A stretch of DNA of 64,000 nt from Pyrinomonas methylaliphatogenes (GCF_000820845.2 NZ_CBXV010000004.1:532649-596648), one strand, 5' to 3'. Positions 1 to 9,537 are shown, counted from the first letter of the stretch. Numbers and translations are program-made. Notes: generated by a model not told the origin, from the letters alone.

Positions 1-712
1 TCGAGTGAGCGTTCATGTAAAGCAGGACGTCACGCAAACGATAAGAGTCAATTGTGAAAGTTGGTTCGGTGTCGGGCGGAGCCGCGACAGCCGTCTTCAT
101 CGGACCGAGTTTCAGCGCCCGATTCAAGCGCGCCGCGGCTTCCGCGGGCGCGTCGGTGAAGTTGAAACAGAGGCCGGGGGCGACGAAAAGCGTCCCTATC
201 GCCCTTTTGATGCCGAACTTGCGGCGGAGATCGTTGGCGATCAAGCTGGCCTGAATGTCGCCGAAGAGCGGATCGTCGCTCGCTACGTAGAGATCGCCGC
301 GGAAGGTGCCGTTCTCAGTTGTGCCATCGAGATAGACGCGAGTGCGGAAGCGATAGTTAGCTCCGAATCTCTTCAGCGCGGCGAGCGAGGTGGCAAGCTT
401 CGATAGCGAGGCGGGATTGAAGGTGACATCCGCGTTGAGCGAAGCAAGTGTGTGTTTGCCATCGAGCGTCTCGATGAGGACGCCATGGCGCTCGAGCTCT
501 TCGCCGCGCGCCGCGTACCAAGCGGCAACGTCAAAGAGAGGCTTTTCGATCGCCGGCGTTTCGACATCCGCAGCGTATGTGGCGAAAGAGCGCGTGACGA
601 TCGGACGCGCGTCGCGTTGGCGTATCTTGAGCGAATAGGGAACGAAGCTGAGCGCCGCGATGATGATCAGACCGCTGAAGACCATCAGCGACACGGACCA
701 GCGAGGCCTCAA
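1..712 (-). CDS. dacB: D-alanyl-D-alanine carboxypeptidase/endopeptidase (PBP4, S13 family), N-terminal part
   Basis: Reading the minus strand from a TTG at 712 gives an open frame that runs off the left edge. It has an N-terminal hydrophobic segment (SLMVFSGLIIIAALSFVP), then a class C penicillin-binding-protein start including 'FNPASLSKL', whose SxxK is the acylation motif, followed by 'TSLAALKRFG' and 'LYVASDDPLFGD'. The protein would trim or cut peptidoglycan cross-links in the periplasm. An AGAGGAGGA ribosome site (721-729) lies 8 nt before the TTG; an in-frame ATG at 685 is the alternative. About 237 residues are present; the SxN and KTG motifs must lie beyond the window. Confidence 0.85.
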   Translation of the reverse strand, partial: MRPRWSVSLMVFSGLIIIAALSFVPYSLKIRQRDARPIVTRSFATYAADVETPAIEKPLFDVAAWYAARGEELERHGVLIETLDGKHTLASLNADVTFNPASLSKLATSLAALKRFGANYRFRTRVYLDGTTENGTFRGDLYVASDDPLFGDIQASLIANDLRRKFGIKRAIGTLFVAPGLCFNFTDAPAEAAARLNRALKLGPMKTAVAAPPDTEPTFTIDSYRLRDVLLYMNAHS

Positions 713-842
713 GGTCGAATTCCTCCTCTAAATTTTTTATCTTCGATCGACACGCCTTCCCCTCGAGGACGCGAAGCGTTATCATGCGAAAAGCTGGCGC
801 GCGCGTCAAGTTTCGCGAAGAGCGCTGGCGAATGATTCATAG

Positions 843-1685
843 ATGATGGTTCAGCAAAACGGCGAGTACGCTCTCCCGATCGTCATCGTCCTCAGCGCCA
901 TTTTCGGCGCGGCTATCGGCAGTTTCTTGAACGTCGTCATTCATCGCGTCCCACGCCGGGAGTCGATCATCCGACCGCGTTCCCGTTGCCCGCAGTGTGG
1001 CGCGTTGATCGGCGTGCGCGATAACATCCCGATCCTAAGTTTCCTCATCCTCAGAGGGCGTTGCCGTCGGTGCCGGTCGCCGATCCCATTCCGCTACCTT
1101 TTGGTCGAAGCGCTGACCGCGATCCTTTTCGTCGTCGCCGCGATGCGCGCAGGGCTCCCGCTAGAACTCGCGTTCGATCTGGCTTTCATCGCCGCCATCG
1201 TCGCGCTTATCTTCATCGATGCCGAACACATGCTGCTTCCGAACGCGATCACCTATCCGGGATTCATCGGCGCACTCATAGCGCGCATCTTGGTGCCGCA
1301 GGTCGGTGGATCGCATCTTCTAGCCTCATGGCCCGCTTGGGCTCTCTCTCTCTTCGGCGGTTTGATCGGAGCGGCGTTCGGCGGTGGTTTGCTCTGGGTG
1401 CTCGGATGGTTCTGGCGACGGGCCCGCGGTATCGAAGCGATGGGATTAGGCGATGTGAAGATGATGATGATGGTGGGCGCCTACCTTGGGTTGGCACGCA
1501 CGGCCGTCGCGCTGTTTCTCGCTTTCCTCATCGGCGCTGTGGTCGGCGTCGCGCTTTTGCTTCGTCGTCGTGAACGCGATTGGCAGATGATGTTGCCTTT
1601 CGGCATCTTCCTCGGGATCGGCGCGCTCGTGAGCCTGTTCTTTGGCGAGGCGATGCTCGCTTGGTACTTGAGCTATTTCGATTGA
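843..1685 (+). CDS. pilD: Prepilin peptidase (A24 aspartic protease, type IV pilus/type II secretion)
   Basis: Inner-membrane enzyme that cleaves the leader of type IV prepilins and, in bifunctional members, N-methylates the new end. The 280-residue length is typical. The N-terminal cytoplasmic domain has two CxxC pairs (CPQCGALIG and CRRCRSPI), the zinc site of the methyltransferase-containing form. The two catalytic aspartates are seen as D126 in 'FIDAEHMLLPN' and D204 in 'GLGDVKM'. About eight hydrophobic segments follow. Two consecutive ATGs open the frame. No pilin genes are next to it, so it probably serves a distant pilus locus. Confidence 0.93.
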   Translation: MMVQQNGEYALPIVIVLSAIFGAAIGSFLNVVIHRVPRRESIIRPRSRCPQCGALIGVRDNIPILSFLILRGRCRRCRSPIPFRYLLVEALTAILFVVAAMRAGLPLELAFDLAFIAAIVALIFIDAEHMLLPNAITYPGFIGALIARILVPQVGGSHLLASWPAWALSLFGGLIGAAFGGGLLWVLGWFWRRARGIEAMGLGDVKMMMMVGAYLGLARTAVALFLAFLIGAVVGVALLLRRRERDWQMMLPFGIFLGIGALVSLFFGEAMLAWYLSYFD

Positions 1686-1779
1686 CGGGAAGCGGGCCGA
1701 CATCTTCAATCATCGGGCTTTGTGTAGTAAGGTTGTGGTGGTCCGAGTTAGTTGAACATTTCGCATCGCGTCTGATCAT

Positions 1780-3219
1780 ATGCTGTCACGTTACGAAAAC
1801 CGCGCGCAGTTGGCTCTGGCCCTGCTTATCGGTTTGCTTCTGTTGGGGAATCTTTTCGCCCTCGCTTTCGTCGCCTTCGCTCCGGGTGCGCAAAATTCGC
1901 GCGCGGCGCTTCTGCTCTCGGTCTCGGTCGTGACGTTGATGGTCAGCGTGCCTTTCATCTTGCTCTTCCCGCGCTGGCTTTTGCGCCCTTTCAGGCAGCT
2001 TTTCGATGAGGCCGCGCGCGCGCCCATCGCGCAGCCACCGGTTAAAGCGCGCGACGAGACGGAGTTCGTGTTGGAAACCTTTCAAGCAATCGTCGCCGAA
2101 CTGCGTGCTAAGGCAAATGAGCTAGAGCGACTGAACGAACAAGTGCGCGCGCGCGCCAGATCCGCCGAAGAGCTCAACGCGCGCATCATCGCCAGCATCC
2201 CTTCGGGATTGATCGCCTTCAACTCTCAAGGATATGCGACGGTCATCAACGATCCGGCAGCCAAGCTGCTTCAACTCGAAGGCGAGGCGATAGGCAAACG
2301 AGCGGACGAGCTTTTTCTGATCGCCCCAGAACTCGTCGAGATGGTAGACGCCTGTTTACAGCGTGGCGAGATCTATCGCCGCGAAGAGGTGACCGCCACC
2401 GGAGTTGACGGACGGGCGCGGCGCTTGGGCGTGACGGTAGCACCGATTGCGACGCAGGGCGGCGATGAGGGTAGGGGCGCCTTGTGCTTGATGACCGATA
2501 TAACCGAGATACTGGAGCTGCGCGAAGCCGTGGCGCGCAAAAAGAACCTCGAAAGCTTAGGCGAGATGGCCGCGGGGCTGGCCCACGAATTCAAGAACGC
2601 GCTCGCCACGCTACAAGGGTATGCGCAGCTCCTTCAACGGACGGATCCAGAGGGCGTGCGAAACGTGGCGATCACCGCACTGCTCGAAGAGGTGCGCGAT
2701 CTTTCGGCGATCGTGACCGCATTCCTCAATTTCGCGCGCCCGCGCCCTTTAACTTTGGAGGAGATTGAACTGCGCGGTCTGCTCGACGAATGTCGGGAGG
2801 AGCTAGGGCGATTCTACGAAGAGCGTCTCATCGAATTGATATTCGAGGGCGCTTTCGGTCGCGTCCGTGCCGATGCGATCCTCATGCGCCAAGCTCTGCT
2901 CAATATCTTGCGCAATGCGGCTGAAGCGATCCCTGACGGCGCGGCAGAGAGGAAGGTCTTCGTGCGCGGTAGATACGAGCTGGACCAGCGTGGCAACGGT
3001 TGGAACGTCATCGAGATCGAAGATACCGGGCCGGGCATCCCGCCGCAGAATCTGGAGCGGATCTTCATACCGTTCTTTACGACCAAACGACAGGGGCATG
3101 GCATCGGCCTAGCGTTAGCGCATCGCGTCATCGCCGATCATAATGGCACGTTACTGGCCGCCAACTCGAATCGCGGCGGAGCGGTCTTTACGATAAGACT
3201 GCCAGCTTTGGCAGGTTGA
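1780..3219 (+). CDS. Membrane PAS-domain sensor histidine kinase (NtrB-like)
   Basis: A 479-residue two-component sensor. Two N-terminal membrane helices (about residues 10-35 and 43-70) are followed by a linker/coiled coil, a PAS-like domain (about 130-245, 'IASIPSGLIAFNSQGYATVI'), a HisKA domain with the phospho-acceptor H269 in 'AAGLAHEFKNAL', and a HATPase_c domain with N box 'NILRNAAEAIP', G1 'DTGPGIPP' and G2 'GHGIGLALA'. The 'HEFKN' H-box resembles NtrB/AtoS-type kinases that partner sigma-54 activators. No response regulator is adjacent, and the signal is unknown. No strong ribosome site precedes the ATG. Confidence 0.9.
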   Translation: MLSRYENRAQLALALLIGLLLLGNLFALAFVAFAPGAQNSRAALLLSVSVVTLMVSVPFILLFPRWLLRPFRQLFDEAARAPIAQPPVKARDETEFVLETFQAIVAELRAKANELERLNEQVRARARSAEELNARIIASIPSGLIAFNSQGYATVINDPAAKLLQLEGEAIGKRADELFLIAPELVEMVDACLQRGEIYRREEVTATGVDGRARRLGVTVAPIATQGGDEGRGALCLMTDITEILELREAVARKKNLESLGEMAAGLAHEFKNALATLQGYAQLLQRTDPEGVRNVAITALLEEVRDLSAIVTAFLNFARPRPLTLEEIELRGLLDECREELGRFYEERLIELIFEGAFGRVRADAILMRQALLNILRNAAEAIPDGAAERKVFVRGRYELDQRGNGWNVIEIEDTGPGIPPQNLERIFIPFFTTKRQGHGIGLALAHRVIADHNGTLLAANSNRGGAVFTIRLPALAG

Positions 3220-3273
3220 ATCGCCTTAATGTATCATCTGCCGCAGGCAATTTACACTAGAGGAGCCTTTCAG

Positions 3274-3462
3274 ATGAATAAGATCGGTCCAGTCATTCTC
3301 GGCATCGTCGGCATTGTCGTCGTCTATATCACCTTTCACTTGCAGAATATCAACGGTTCCAGAGGTTGGGGCGCGATCGGCGTCGATATCGTTTTCATCC
3401 TGCTGACGCTCTTTTTGCTCGCGACAGTGATCTGGCTACTTCGATCTCCCGAAAGACGTTGA
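3274..3462 (+). CDS. Small two-helix membrane protein, function unknown
   Basis: A 62-residue protein starting at an ATG with the ribosome site AGAGGAG about 8 nt upstream; an earlier in-frame start at 3229 lacks one. It has two hydrophobic stretches, 'IGPVILGIVGIVVVYITF' and 'IGVDIVFILLTLFLLATVIW', separated by a short Gly/Arg loop, with a basic tail (RSPERR). It follows the sensor kinase by about 50 nt on the same strand and may be co-transcribed. I do not recognise a family. Confidence 0.6.
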   Translation: MNKIGPVILGIVGIVVVYITFHLQNINGSRGWGAIGVDIVFILLTLFLLATVIWLLRSPERR

Positions 3463-4041
3463 GCCTCGGTGCCCGACTAAAAACAATGTGGCGTTAGCTC
3501 TGCCGTTTCCGCTCTTTGGAGGAGTGGCTTACGACGATAGAGGGGTGCGCCGCCAGCGGGATGGGCGAACCAGTACTACCAGCGCGAGCGCAACCATGAG
3601 GTTGGTTTCATGATTCGAGTGAGAACGTTGATTGGCGGTGGAGAGATGAAGAGCGAAGGGCGGAGAGGCGTTATGGTCGGTGGGCTTTTCAAGCTGCAAG
3701 GCGCGTCGCTTGCTGGCGATGTCTCGCTCGAGGATTTTGGAGCCTATCCGGTTTGACGCTGAACGCGCGCACACAGGCGTCGGTTAACTCAGAGGATTTT
3801 GATCTTGAATCCATCTTGCCAGAAACAGCGATCGCTCTCGATAGAAAAAAAGCGTTGACTTCTTCTGGGATAACGTGCTAGATCTTAACTGACCCTCGCT
3901 TTGCGGCAAGCGAATAGTTTGCCGGACCACTTCGTTAAGTGTCACTTCAGGTCCGCCGTCGCCTCTAAAACACGCCGCAACTTTTTCGCAGTGAATCGAA
4001 ATGCTTTTGCACCTTCACCGGAAGCGAAAGGAGATTCGATT
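3463..4041. other. Intergenic region without a convincing gene
   Basis: Short reading frames on both strands have no ribosome site or protein-like composition. The right part holds the promoter candidate listed separately and the purine-rich ribosome site of the next gene. Confidence 0.5.
3855..3884 (+). promoter_or_regulatory. Candidate sigma-70-type promoter before the LamG gene
   Basis: TTGACT (3855-3860) and TAGATC (3879-3884) are separated by 18 nt, about 160 nt before the chosen start of the LamG protein. This is a pattern match by eye; no other support. Confidence 0.3.
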
Positions 4042-6216
4042 TTGATCGCCAACTCATGCACGCCAGGTAGCTTTGATCCCTTGTCGCCATCGCTCGCACG
4101 CCGAAGCCGTTCGAACTTGATTCGACTTCTGGTTTTGAAGATCGCTCTCGGTTTATGGTCATTAGGGAAGGTTGTTTCCATTACGGCTGCCCAAGGTTGC
4201 GTGCAGCTTCCGACAGGCGCCGTCGGCTGGTGGCCGCTCAACGAGCAGAACGGAGCGACTTCGATCAGCGAATTGGTTGGCGGGCACACGGGTGTGCCAG
4301 TGAGCGGCCCGGTCGGACCGCTCGGTTCCAACTCACCGGCGCCCGTCGCAGGCGTGGTCGGCGGTGCGCTCCACTTCTATCAAGCGAACACCTACGTGCG
4401 CGTCCCAAACCATCCGGCCTTTAATTTCGGCGCGGGCGACTTCACCATCGATGCGTGGATCAATCCCGTTCAGGTCAACGCGCAGCTTTATCAGCCGATC
4501 ATCGAGAAAGCGCAGGCGCTCAACGCGAGCGGGACCAGCGTCGCCGGTTACAAGATGTTCGTCAAAAACGCCAAGGTCCACTTCGCCGTCTCCGATGGGG
4601 CGAGCGTTGTGACCGCCGCCGCGCCCATCGCTTACGGCACATGGCAGTTCGTCGTCGCCGAACGCGCCGGCAACACGCTGCGCCTCTTCGTCAATGGCAC
4701 GCTCGCCGCCACCGCCGCGCTTCCATCGGGATTTGGGAGCACAAACAACGGTGCGGATCTGTTGATCGGCGGGATCACGCCGCTCGGGCTTCCCGCGGTG
4801 CCGCCCATCGGCGAGATCGATCTAGACGAAGTGGAGCTTTTCAATCGCGCGCTCACGCCGGCGGAGATCCAAGCGATATACAATGCTGGTCCAGCCGGCA
4901 AATGCTCCGCCGCTTCGGGGCAACCCGATCCAGCCGTGAATAAAGTGATGATCAATCCATCGTCTGGACCGGTCTTTCCGGGCCAGCAGATCACCTATCA
5001 AATCACGGTCGGCAACATCGGCTCAGGGCCGTTTGTGGCGCCCTACGTCGGCGTGAGCGATCCGCTTCCGGCGGGATTGACCGGCGTGACCTTCAACGCT
5101 CCGCCTCCTTGGAACTGCAGCATCAGCGGCAACGCGCTCATGTGCCAATATCCCGGCCCGGTGACGTTGAATCCGGGACAACAGCTTCCGTCCATCACAA
5201 TCACGGGCACGGTGAGCGCGGGCGTCGCCGGCATCAAGAATTGCGCGCGCATCTTCTTCCCCGGCGGCGTCGCGGATGCCAATCCGAATAACAATATCAA
5301 ATGCGATGGACAACAAGTTGCCTCGTGCGTCGCGCCCCCACCGGGCATGGTCGCATGGTATTGGATGGATGGAAGCGCCATCGATACTGCGGCCCTCGGA
5401 GGCTTCAACAATCCATCGGCCACCAATGCGATCAGCTTCGTCGCGGGCAAGGTCGGGCAAGGCGTGACGTTCGGCACGGGCGGTTACATCGACATCCCGC
5501 ATTCGCCAGCTCTCGCCAATCAGCAGTTCACCATCGATGCCTGGGTCGAGCCGAACGGCGCGCCGCTGGGGCCGGCGTCGAACAACGACTTTTGGGGCAG
5601 CGTCATCGTCCAGAAAGGATTGCCGCCGCCAGCCGGATACACGAACGTCCCGATCTCGCTTGGGTGGAGCGCGCAACAGCAGAAGTTCGTCTTTACGTTT
5701 GGCATCATGACCACAGAGCGAATCGTTTCGACCTCAACTTTCCCGGCAGGGCAGTGGTACCACGTCGCGGCGAGCTACGACGGCAGCACCTTCAAGCTCT
5801 ACGTCAACGGCGCGCTTGAAGCGCAGATGAATTTGGTCAAAACCATCACATACAGTCCCGCCATTCCGTGGACCATCGGCTCAACAGCGGCTCCGATTCG
5901 CGCCGTCGGTTATCCGCGCACGTTCAATGGCATCATCGACGAGGTGGAGATCTTCAACCGGGCGCTCACGCAGGCCGAGATTCAAGCCATCTACAACGCC
6001 GGAGCAGCGGGCAAGTGCAAGGCGACGCTTGCGAATCCCAATTCGCCTTCGTCCACATCGCGCCGCGCGCAGAGGCGGAGGAACCTGATATTGGGCGTCG
6101 CGGGCGCGGCGCTCGGAGCGGTGCAGATCTTTCAGCGGCGTCGCGGCGAGAGCGCCCCGCAGTCATCGGGCAAGGTCGATACGCCGACGAAAACGCCCCA
6201 GCAAGGGCGACCATGA
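4042..6216 (+). CDS. Secreted/anchored protein with two LamG-like domains and a DUF11-like domain
   Basis: I start at a TTG with AAAGGAG 8 nt upstream; the frame is open further 5' but without a ribosome site. A signal-like segment (LIRLLVLKIALGLWSLGK) precedes the first LamG/concanavalin-like domain ('VGWWPLNEQNG' ... 'NRALTPAEIQAIYNAG'). A DUF11-type repeat follows ('INPSSGPVFPGQQITYQITV'), then a second LamG-like domain ('GMVAWYWMDGS' ... 'NRALTQAEIQAIYNAG'). The C-terminus has an Arg-rich stretch and a weak helix (NLILGVAGAALGAVQIF) that may anchor it. LamG domains usually bind sugars or proteins at the surface; no catalytic motif is seen. The adjacent gene is a one-domain paralogue. Confidence 0.8.
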   Translation: MIANSCTPGSFDPLSPSLARRSRSNLIRLLVLKIALGLWSLGKVVSITAAQGCVQLPTGAVGWWPLNEQNGATSISELVGGHTGVPVSGPVGPLGSNSPAPVAGVVGGALHFYQANTYVRVPNHPAFNFGAGDFTIDAWINPVQVNAQLYQPIIEKAQALNASGTSVAGYKMFVKNAKVHFAVSDGASVVTAAAPIAYGTWQFVVAERAGNTLRLFVNGTLAATAALPSGFGSTNNGADLLIGGITPLGLPAVPPIGEIDLDEVELFNRALTPAEIQAIYNAGPAGKCSAASGQPDPAVNKVMINPSSGPVFPGQQITYQITVGNIGSGPFVAPYVGVSDPLPAGLTGVTFNAPPPWNCSISGNALMCQYPGPVTLNPGQQLPSITITGTVSAGVAGIKNCARIFFPGGVADANPNNNIKCDGQQVASCVAPPPGMVAWYWMDGSAIDTAALGGFNNPSATNAISFVAGKVGQGVTFGTGGYIDIPHSPALANQQFTIDAWVEPNGAPLGPASNNDFWGSVIVQKGLPPPAGYTNVPISLGWSAQQQKFVFTFGIMTTERIVSTSTFPAGQWYHVAASYDGSTFKLYVNGALEAQMNLVKTITYSPAIPWTIGSTAAPIRAVGYPRTFNGIIDEVEIFNRALTQAEIQAIYNAGAAGKCKATLANPNSPSSTSRRAQRRRNLILGVAGAALGAVQIFQRRRGESAPQSSGKVDTPTKTPQQGRP

Positions 6217-6287
6217 ACAGGCAGGCTTTTCGTCACGGAGGCGAACCGGTTTCATGCAATCCTTCGATCCCGAAAGGAGCAAGTTTT

Positions 6288-7220
6288 ATGGAAAGTCTCA
6301 CCCCATCTGCCCAATCTTCACGCCATCGAAGAAGAGCGCTCGGCGCGGCGCTTTCACTAGCGAAGTTTATTGTTTGCTTGATGATCGGCACCGCGATTGC
6401 GCGCTCTCAGATCATCAATCCTAATCCGGTCCCTTTGCCGTGTATGCGGGTGCCACCAGGCATTGTTGCTTGGTGGCCAATGGATGATCCAGCCGGAAGC
6501 GCCGTTCTGAAAGATATCATCGGTGGGCACAACGCTGCTCCGGTGAAGTCACCCGTCGGCGCCGCGCAAGCGCCTCAACCGACGGCAGGTAAAGTCGGTG
6601 GCGCGATCAACTTCGCCAAGTACTCTGGATCTGGGTACAGCGGCGCCATCGTCGCCAACATCAGCGGGCCGCTGGCGCTCGTCGGATCTGCCGATCTCTC
6701 CATCGATGCGTGGATCAAATTCCCGCCGACGTCGGCCCCGGGCGGGCGGCACTACATCATCAACAAGTACGACGCCCCAAACAAAAAGGGTTACGCGCTC
6801 TACATCGTGCGTCCCCCCAGTAGCAGTTCTTCGTATCTGGAGTTTTTGTGGGGCGACGGCAACAACGTTTCGACAGTGCAATCGAGTGCATCCATTACGC
6901 CTAATCAATGGCACCTGGTCGCTGTGACCTTTGCGCGCAACGTCGGCGGGAACGCGCTCGTCGTCCGCTTATATGTTGACGGCGCACAGCAGGGAATGCA
7001 AACCAGCAACGTGTCGAACTTGGGGTCGCTCGCCAACGCCATCGCGATGATGATCGGTTATCAGCCGAGTTCGGCCGATGAGCCGATCACCATCGACGAA
7101 CTGGAGATCTTCAACCGGGCGCTCACGGCGCAAGAAGTGCAGCATCTCTACAGCTTCGGCTCAGCAGGCAAGTGCAGGTTCAATGTGGTTAATCCAAATC
7201 CCAACACCAACCCGAATTGA
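6288..7220 (+). CDS. Secreted LamG-like domain protein
   Basis: A 310-residue protein beginning at an ATG with AAAGGAG 7 nt upstream. It has a signal peptide (basic SRHRRR, then ALGAALSLAKFIVCLMIGTAIA) and one LamG-like domain from 'GIVAWWPMDDPAGS' to 'FNRALTAQEVQHLYSFG'. The ending 'AGKCRFNVVNPNPNTNPN' parallels 'AGKCKATLANPNSP' in the neighbour upstream, so the two genes are a tandem duplication. The likely role is surface adhesion or binding; no enzyme motif is seen. Confidence 0.8.
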   Translation: MESLTPSAQSSRHRRRALGAALSLAKFIVCLMIGTAIARSQIINPNPVPLPCMRVPPGIVAWWPMDDPAGSAVLKDIIGGHNAAPVKSPVGAAQAPQPTAGKVGGAINFAKYSGSGYSGAIVANISGPLALVGSADLSIDAWIKFPPTSAPGGRHYIINKYDAPNKKGYALYIVRPPSSSSSYLEFLWGDGNNVSTVQSSASITPNQWHLVAVTFARNVGGNALVVRLYVDGAQQGMQTSNVSNLGSLANAIAMMIGYQPSSADEPITIDELEIFNRALTAQEVQHLYSFGSAGKCRFNVVNPNPNTNPN

Positions 7221-7577
7221 GGATGGAGATGATCTTGCAGAAAGGCGAAACGAAGGCACTTCGCCTCGATTTGCGCTCGCTCTCAACAGAGCGGCCGCTG
7301 CATTGAGCGCAAGGTTGATTCACTGTTGTTCGATCAACTCAGCTCGAAACACGAGGAAAAATACCCTAAGCAGCAGGCTATGCGCTTCAACTAGTCGGAG
7401 AGGGACAATCTCTGTGAACGAATTAAAAGTTCAAGTTTAGGGCAGATCGAGTACATCGAACCTTTCGCCCAGGCGCGAAGCAGCAGATGGAAGTTTATCT
7501 TTTACTTCTTTTGAAGAGGGAAGAGTCGGCAAAGCAAGATTTCTCTCCCGTCCGAAACGTTTGGAGGATTTCGATCA
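7221..7577. other. Intergenic region, nothing recognised
   Basis: Lies between the end of the LamG gene and the end of the convergent HxlR gene. No clear terminator hairpin or credible gene was found. Confidence 0.4.
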
Positions 7578-7967
7578 TCATGCTGGTGCGCCCTTGCGGC
7601 GTTTGATCTCGTTCACTATTGCCTCCTTTTCCGCTACGCACTCTCTTTCCAACTCTTGTATGGCATCGAGTATGCGCACGAATTTCTGACCGAAAGATGT
7701 CAATCTGTATTCAACGCGCGGCGGTATTTCGGGATACGCGCAACGTTCGATGATTCGGTAGCGGACCAGCTTTCGCAGCCTTTCGTTCATCACCTTGGCC
7801 GTCAAGCCTTCAATGCTCCGTTCGATAGCGCCAGGCCGACACACGCCTTGCCGGATCAACTCTATGATGGTCAAAGTCCACTTGCAACCTATGACATCTT
7901 CAACCATGCGGCTGACGGTCGGCCTTAAGGGCGATTCAGCCGGTGCGATCTTCCCTCTCGCTTTCAT
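7578..7967 (-). CDS. HxlR-family winged-helix transcriptional regulator
   Basis: 129 residues, the usual size for the family. The core 'VEDVIGCKWTLTIIELI' and 'GLTAKVMNERLRKLVRYRII' is the HxlR DNA-recognition region, followed by the beta-wing 'PPRVEYRLTSFGQKFVRILD'. Family members sense redox, aldehyde or electrophile stress, often through a Cys; one Cys lies at 'IGCKW' in the usual place. It is divergent from the protoglobin gene and is the obvious candidate to control it and itself from the 125-nt shared region. Confidence 0.9.
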   Translation of the reverse strand: MKARGKIAPAESPLRPTVSRMVEDVIGCKWTLTIIELIRQGVCRPGAIERSIEGLTAKVMNERLRKLVRYRIIERCAYPEIPPRVEYRLTSFGQKFVRILDAIQELERECVAEKEAIVNEIKRRKGAPA

Positions 7968-8092
7968 AAATTTACACCGAAAAGTAACTACCTAACCGAA
8001 TTGTGCCTACTTACGAGTCTTCCCCCGCTCAGCTAAATTGTATGACACACCACGACGGTGGTGAAACAGAGATGGTTGACGGAGGAAGCAAG
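7968..8092. promoter_or_regulatory. Divergent control region between HxlR regulator and protoglobin genes
   Basis: Contains an imperfect inverted pair, GTAACTAC (about 7985) and CTACTTAC (about 8007), as a possible HxlR operator. In the protoglobin leader there is a short hairpin, CACCAC-gac-GTGGTG (8048-8063), and a GGAGG ribosome site just before the ATG at 8093. The assignments are by eye. Confidence 0.35.
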
Positions 8093-8686
8093 ATGAAGGA
8101 GAACAAGATCACCGGCTACACTTATGGGACCGATGAAGTGGCGCGCTCGCCTTTGAGCGAACAGGAGTTCGACCTGCTCAAGCAGACCGTGCTCTTCACG
8201 GATGAAGACGTTCATTATCTGCGGATGGCGGGCGAGGTGTTTGCCGATCAGGTCGAGGATGTGCTGGATGTGTGGTACGGCTTCGTCGCTTCACATCCTC
8301 ACTTGGTCTATTATTTCAGCGATCGCGATGGGAAGCCGATCCCGGAGTATCTGACCTCCGTGCGCGCGCGGTTCGGTCAGTGGATACGGGATACGTGCGC
8401 CGCGCGTTATGATCGGGCTTGGCTTGATTATCAGCAGGAGATCGCGCTTCGTCATACGCGCGCCAAAAAGAATCGGACCGACCGAGTCGAGTCGATCGCC
8501 GATCACATCCCGCTTCGCTACATGATCGCGTTTATCTACCCGATCACAGCGACGATCAAACCGTTTTTGGCGAAGAAGGGGCACGCCGAAGAGGATGTTG
8601 AAAAGATGCATCAAGCGTGGTTCAAATCGGTGGTAATGCAAGTCGCGCTGTGGAGCGCGCCATACGCTAGACCGGGAGACTTTTGA
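8093..8686 (+). CDS. Protoglobin-family haem protein
   Basis: 197 residues from an ATG with GGAGG nearby; an upstream in-frame start lacks a site. The globin fold is recognised by 'LLKQTVLFTDEDVHYLRMAGEV', 'VLDVWYGFVASHPHLVYYF' and 'EIALRHTR', where H121 is the expected proximal haem ligand. 'HIPLRYMIAFIYPITATIKPFL' and the C-terminal helix 'MHQAWFKSVVMQVALW' follow. Single-domain protoglobins bind O2, CO and NO and may have redox roles; no methyl-accepting or cyclase domain is attached. Divergence from an HxlR regulator suggests induction by gas or redox stress (inference). Confidence 0.88.
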   Translation: MKENKITGYTYGTDEVARSPLSEQEFDLLKQTVLFTDEDVHYLRMAGEVFADQVEDVLDVWYGFVASHPHLVYYFSDRDGKPIPEYLTSVRARFGQWIRDTCAARYDRAWLDYQQEIALRHTRAKKNRTDRVESIADHIPLRYMIAFIYPITATIKPFLAKKGHAEEDVEKMHQAWFKSVVMQVALWSAPYARPGDF

Positions 8687-8844
8687 TCTCAGAGCGAAGC
8701 CTTGAGCGATACGGGCGAATCGCCACGCGCCCGCTTTGACCGGATAGAGCGCATCTTCCGATGTAAACCTCTTCATAAAACCGGTTTCGCTTTCGAGCGC
8801 ATTCTCGTTCCCATCGAGAGAAGATTTCAGGTATTTTTATCTCG

Positions 8845-9459
8845 ATGGCGAGAGGTTGGATCGTTTCAGTTCTGTTTTTGCCGATCGTGATGAGCGGGTG
8901 TATAACGGCAGTTCGCGGACCTGCCGTCAGCGTTTCGCCCACGATCACGCCGGATGCGATCTATGTCGCCGATTCGAGCGGGCGCATACATTCTTTCGGC
9001 ACAGATGGCCGCGAAGCGTGGGTTTACCCATTGGCCGATGAGTTGGCTCGCTCCTACGGGCGGAGTTCGCGTGATTTTCAGGTACAGTCATTGGTCGCCG
9101 AAGGCGATAAGCTTTACGGCCTCGCTGTGCAGTTGACCGGCGGACATGCCGGTGAGGTCTATCTCTTCGCGCTCGATGGCGCGCGCCTCGCATGGCGACA
9201 GGTCGTGCCGACGCCAACTCGACAGGGGAGAGCTTTGGCTATCGGCGCGCGAGCGCTTTTCATGGCGGGTGATGATGGCACCCTATACGCTTTTTCGCTC
9301 GCGGACGGTCGTTTGCTCTGGCAGCATCAGACGAGCGGTGGACCGCTCGGGCCACCGTTGGTTGGCGCTGACGGGAACGTTTACGTGGTTGGCGCAGGCA
9401 ATCGCTTGCACGCCATCGCACCCGACGGACGGGAATTGTGGCGTGTTGAGGTGCGTTAG
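8845..9459 (+). CDS. Lipoprotein with PQQ-type beta-propeller repeats
   Basis: 204 residues. The signal ends in the lipobox 'VMSGC', so it is probably lipidated. The mature part has four PQQ/outer-membrane-assembly-like blades: 'IYVADSSGRIHSFGTDGREAW', 'VYLFALDGARLAWRQ', 'LYAFSLADGRLLWQHQ' and 'VYVVGAGNRLHAIAPDGRELW'. It is shorter than a full eight-blade BamB. Likely a periplasmic scaffold; no enzyme motif was seen. Confidence 0.75.
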   Translation: MARGWIVSVLFLPIVMSGCITAVRGPAVSVSPTITPDAIYVADSSGRIHSFGTDGREAWVYPLADELARSYGRSSRDFQVQSLVAEGDKLYGLAVQLTGGHAGEVYLFALDGARLAWRQVVPTPTRQGRALAIGARALFMAGDDGTLYAFSLADGRLLWQHQTSGGPLGPPLVGADGNVYVVGAGNRLHAIAPDGRELWRVEVR

Positions 9460-9537
9460 AAGCACGTTTTGATCTCAGCGGTTGCTTTCGCTAAAATCCC
9501 TAGCCTGAGCGAACAAGGAGCTGCGAGGAGGGGGAAC

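Noticed and set aside
1..835. Plus-strand frames at the left edge
   Set aside because: The minus strand encodes the S13 peptidase with its SxxK motif; the plus frames are shadows.
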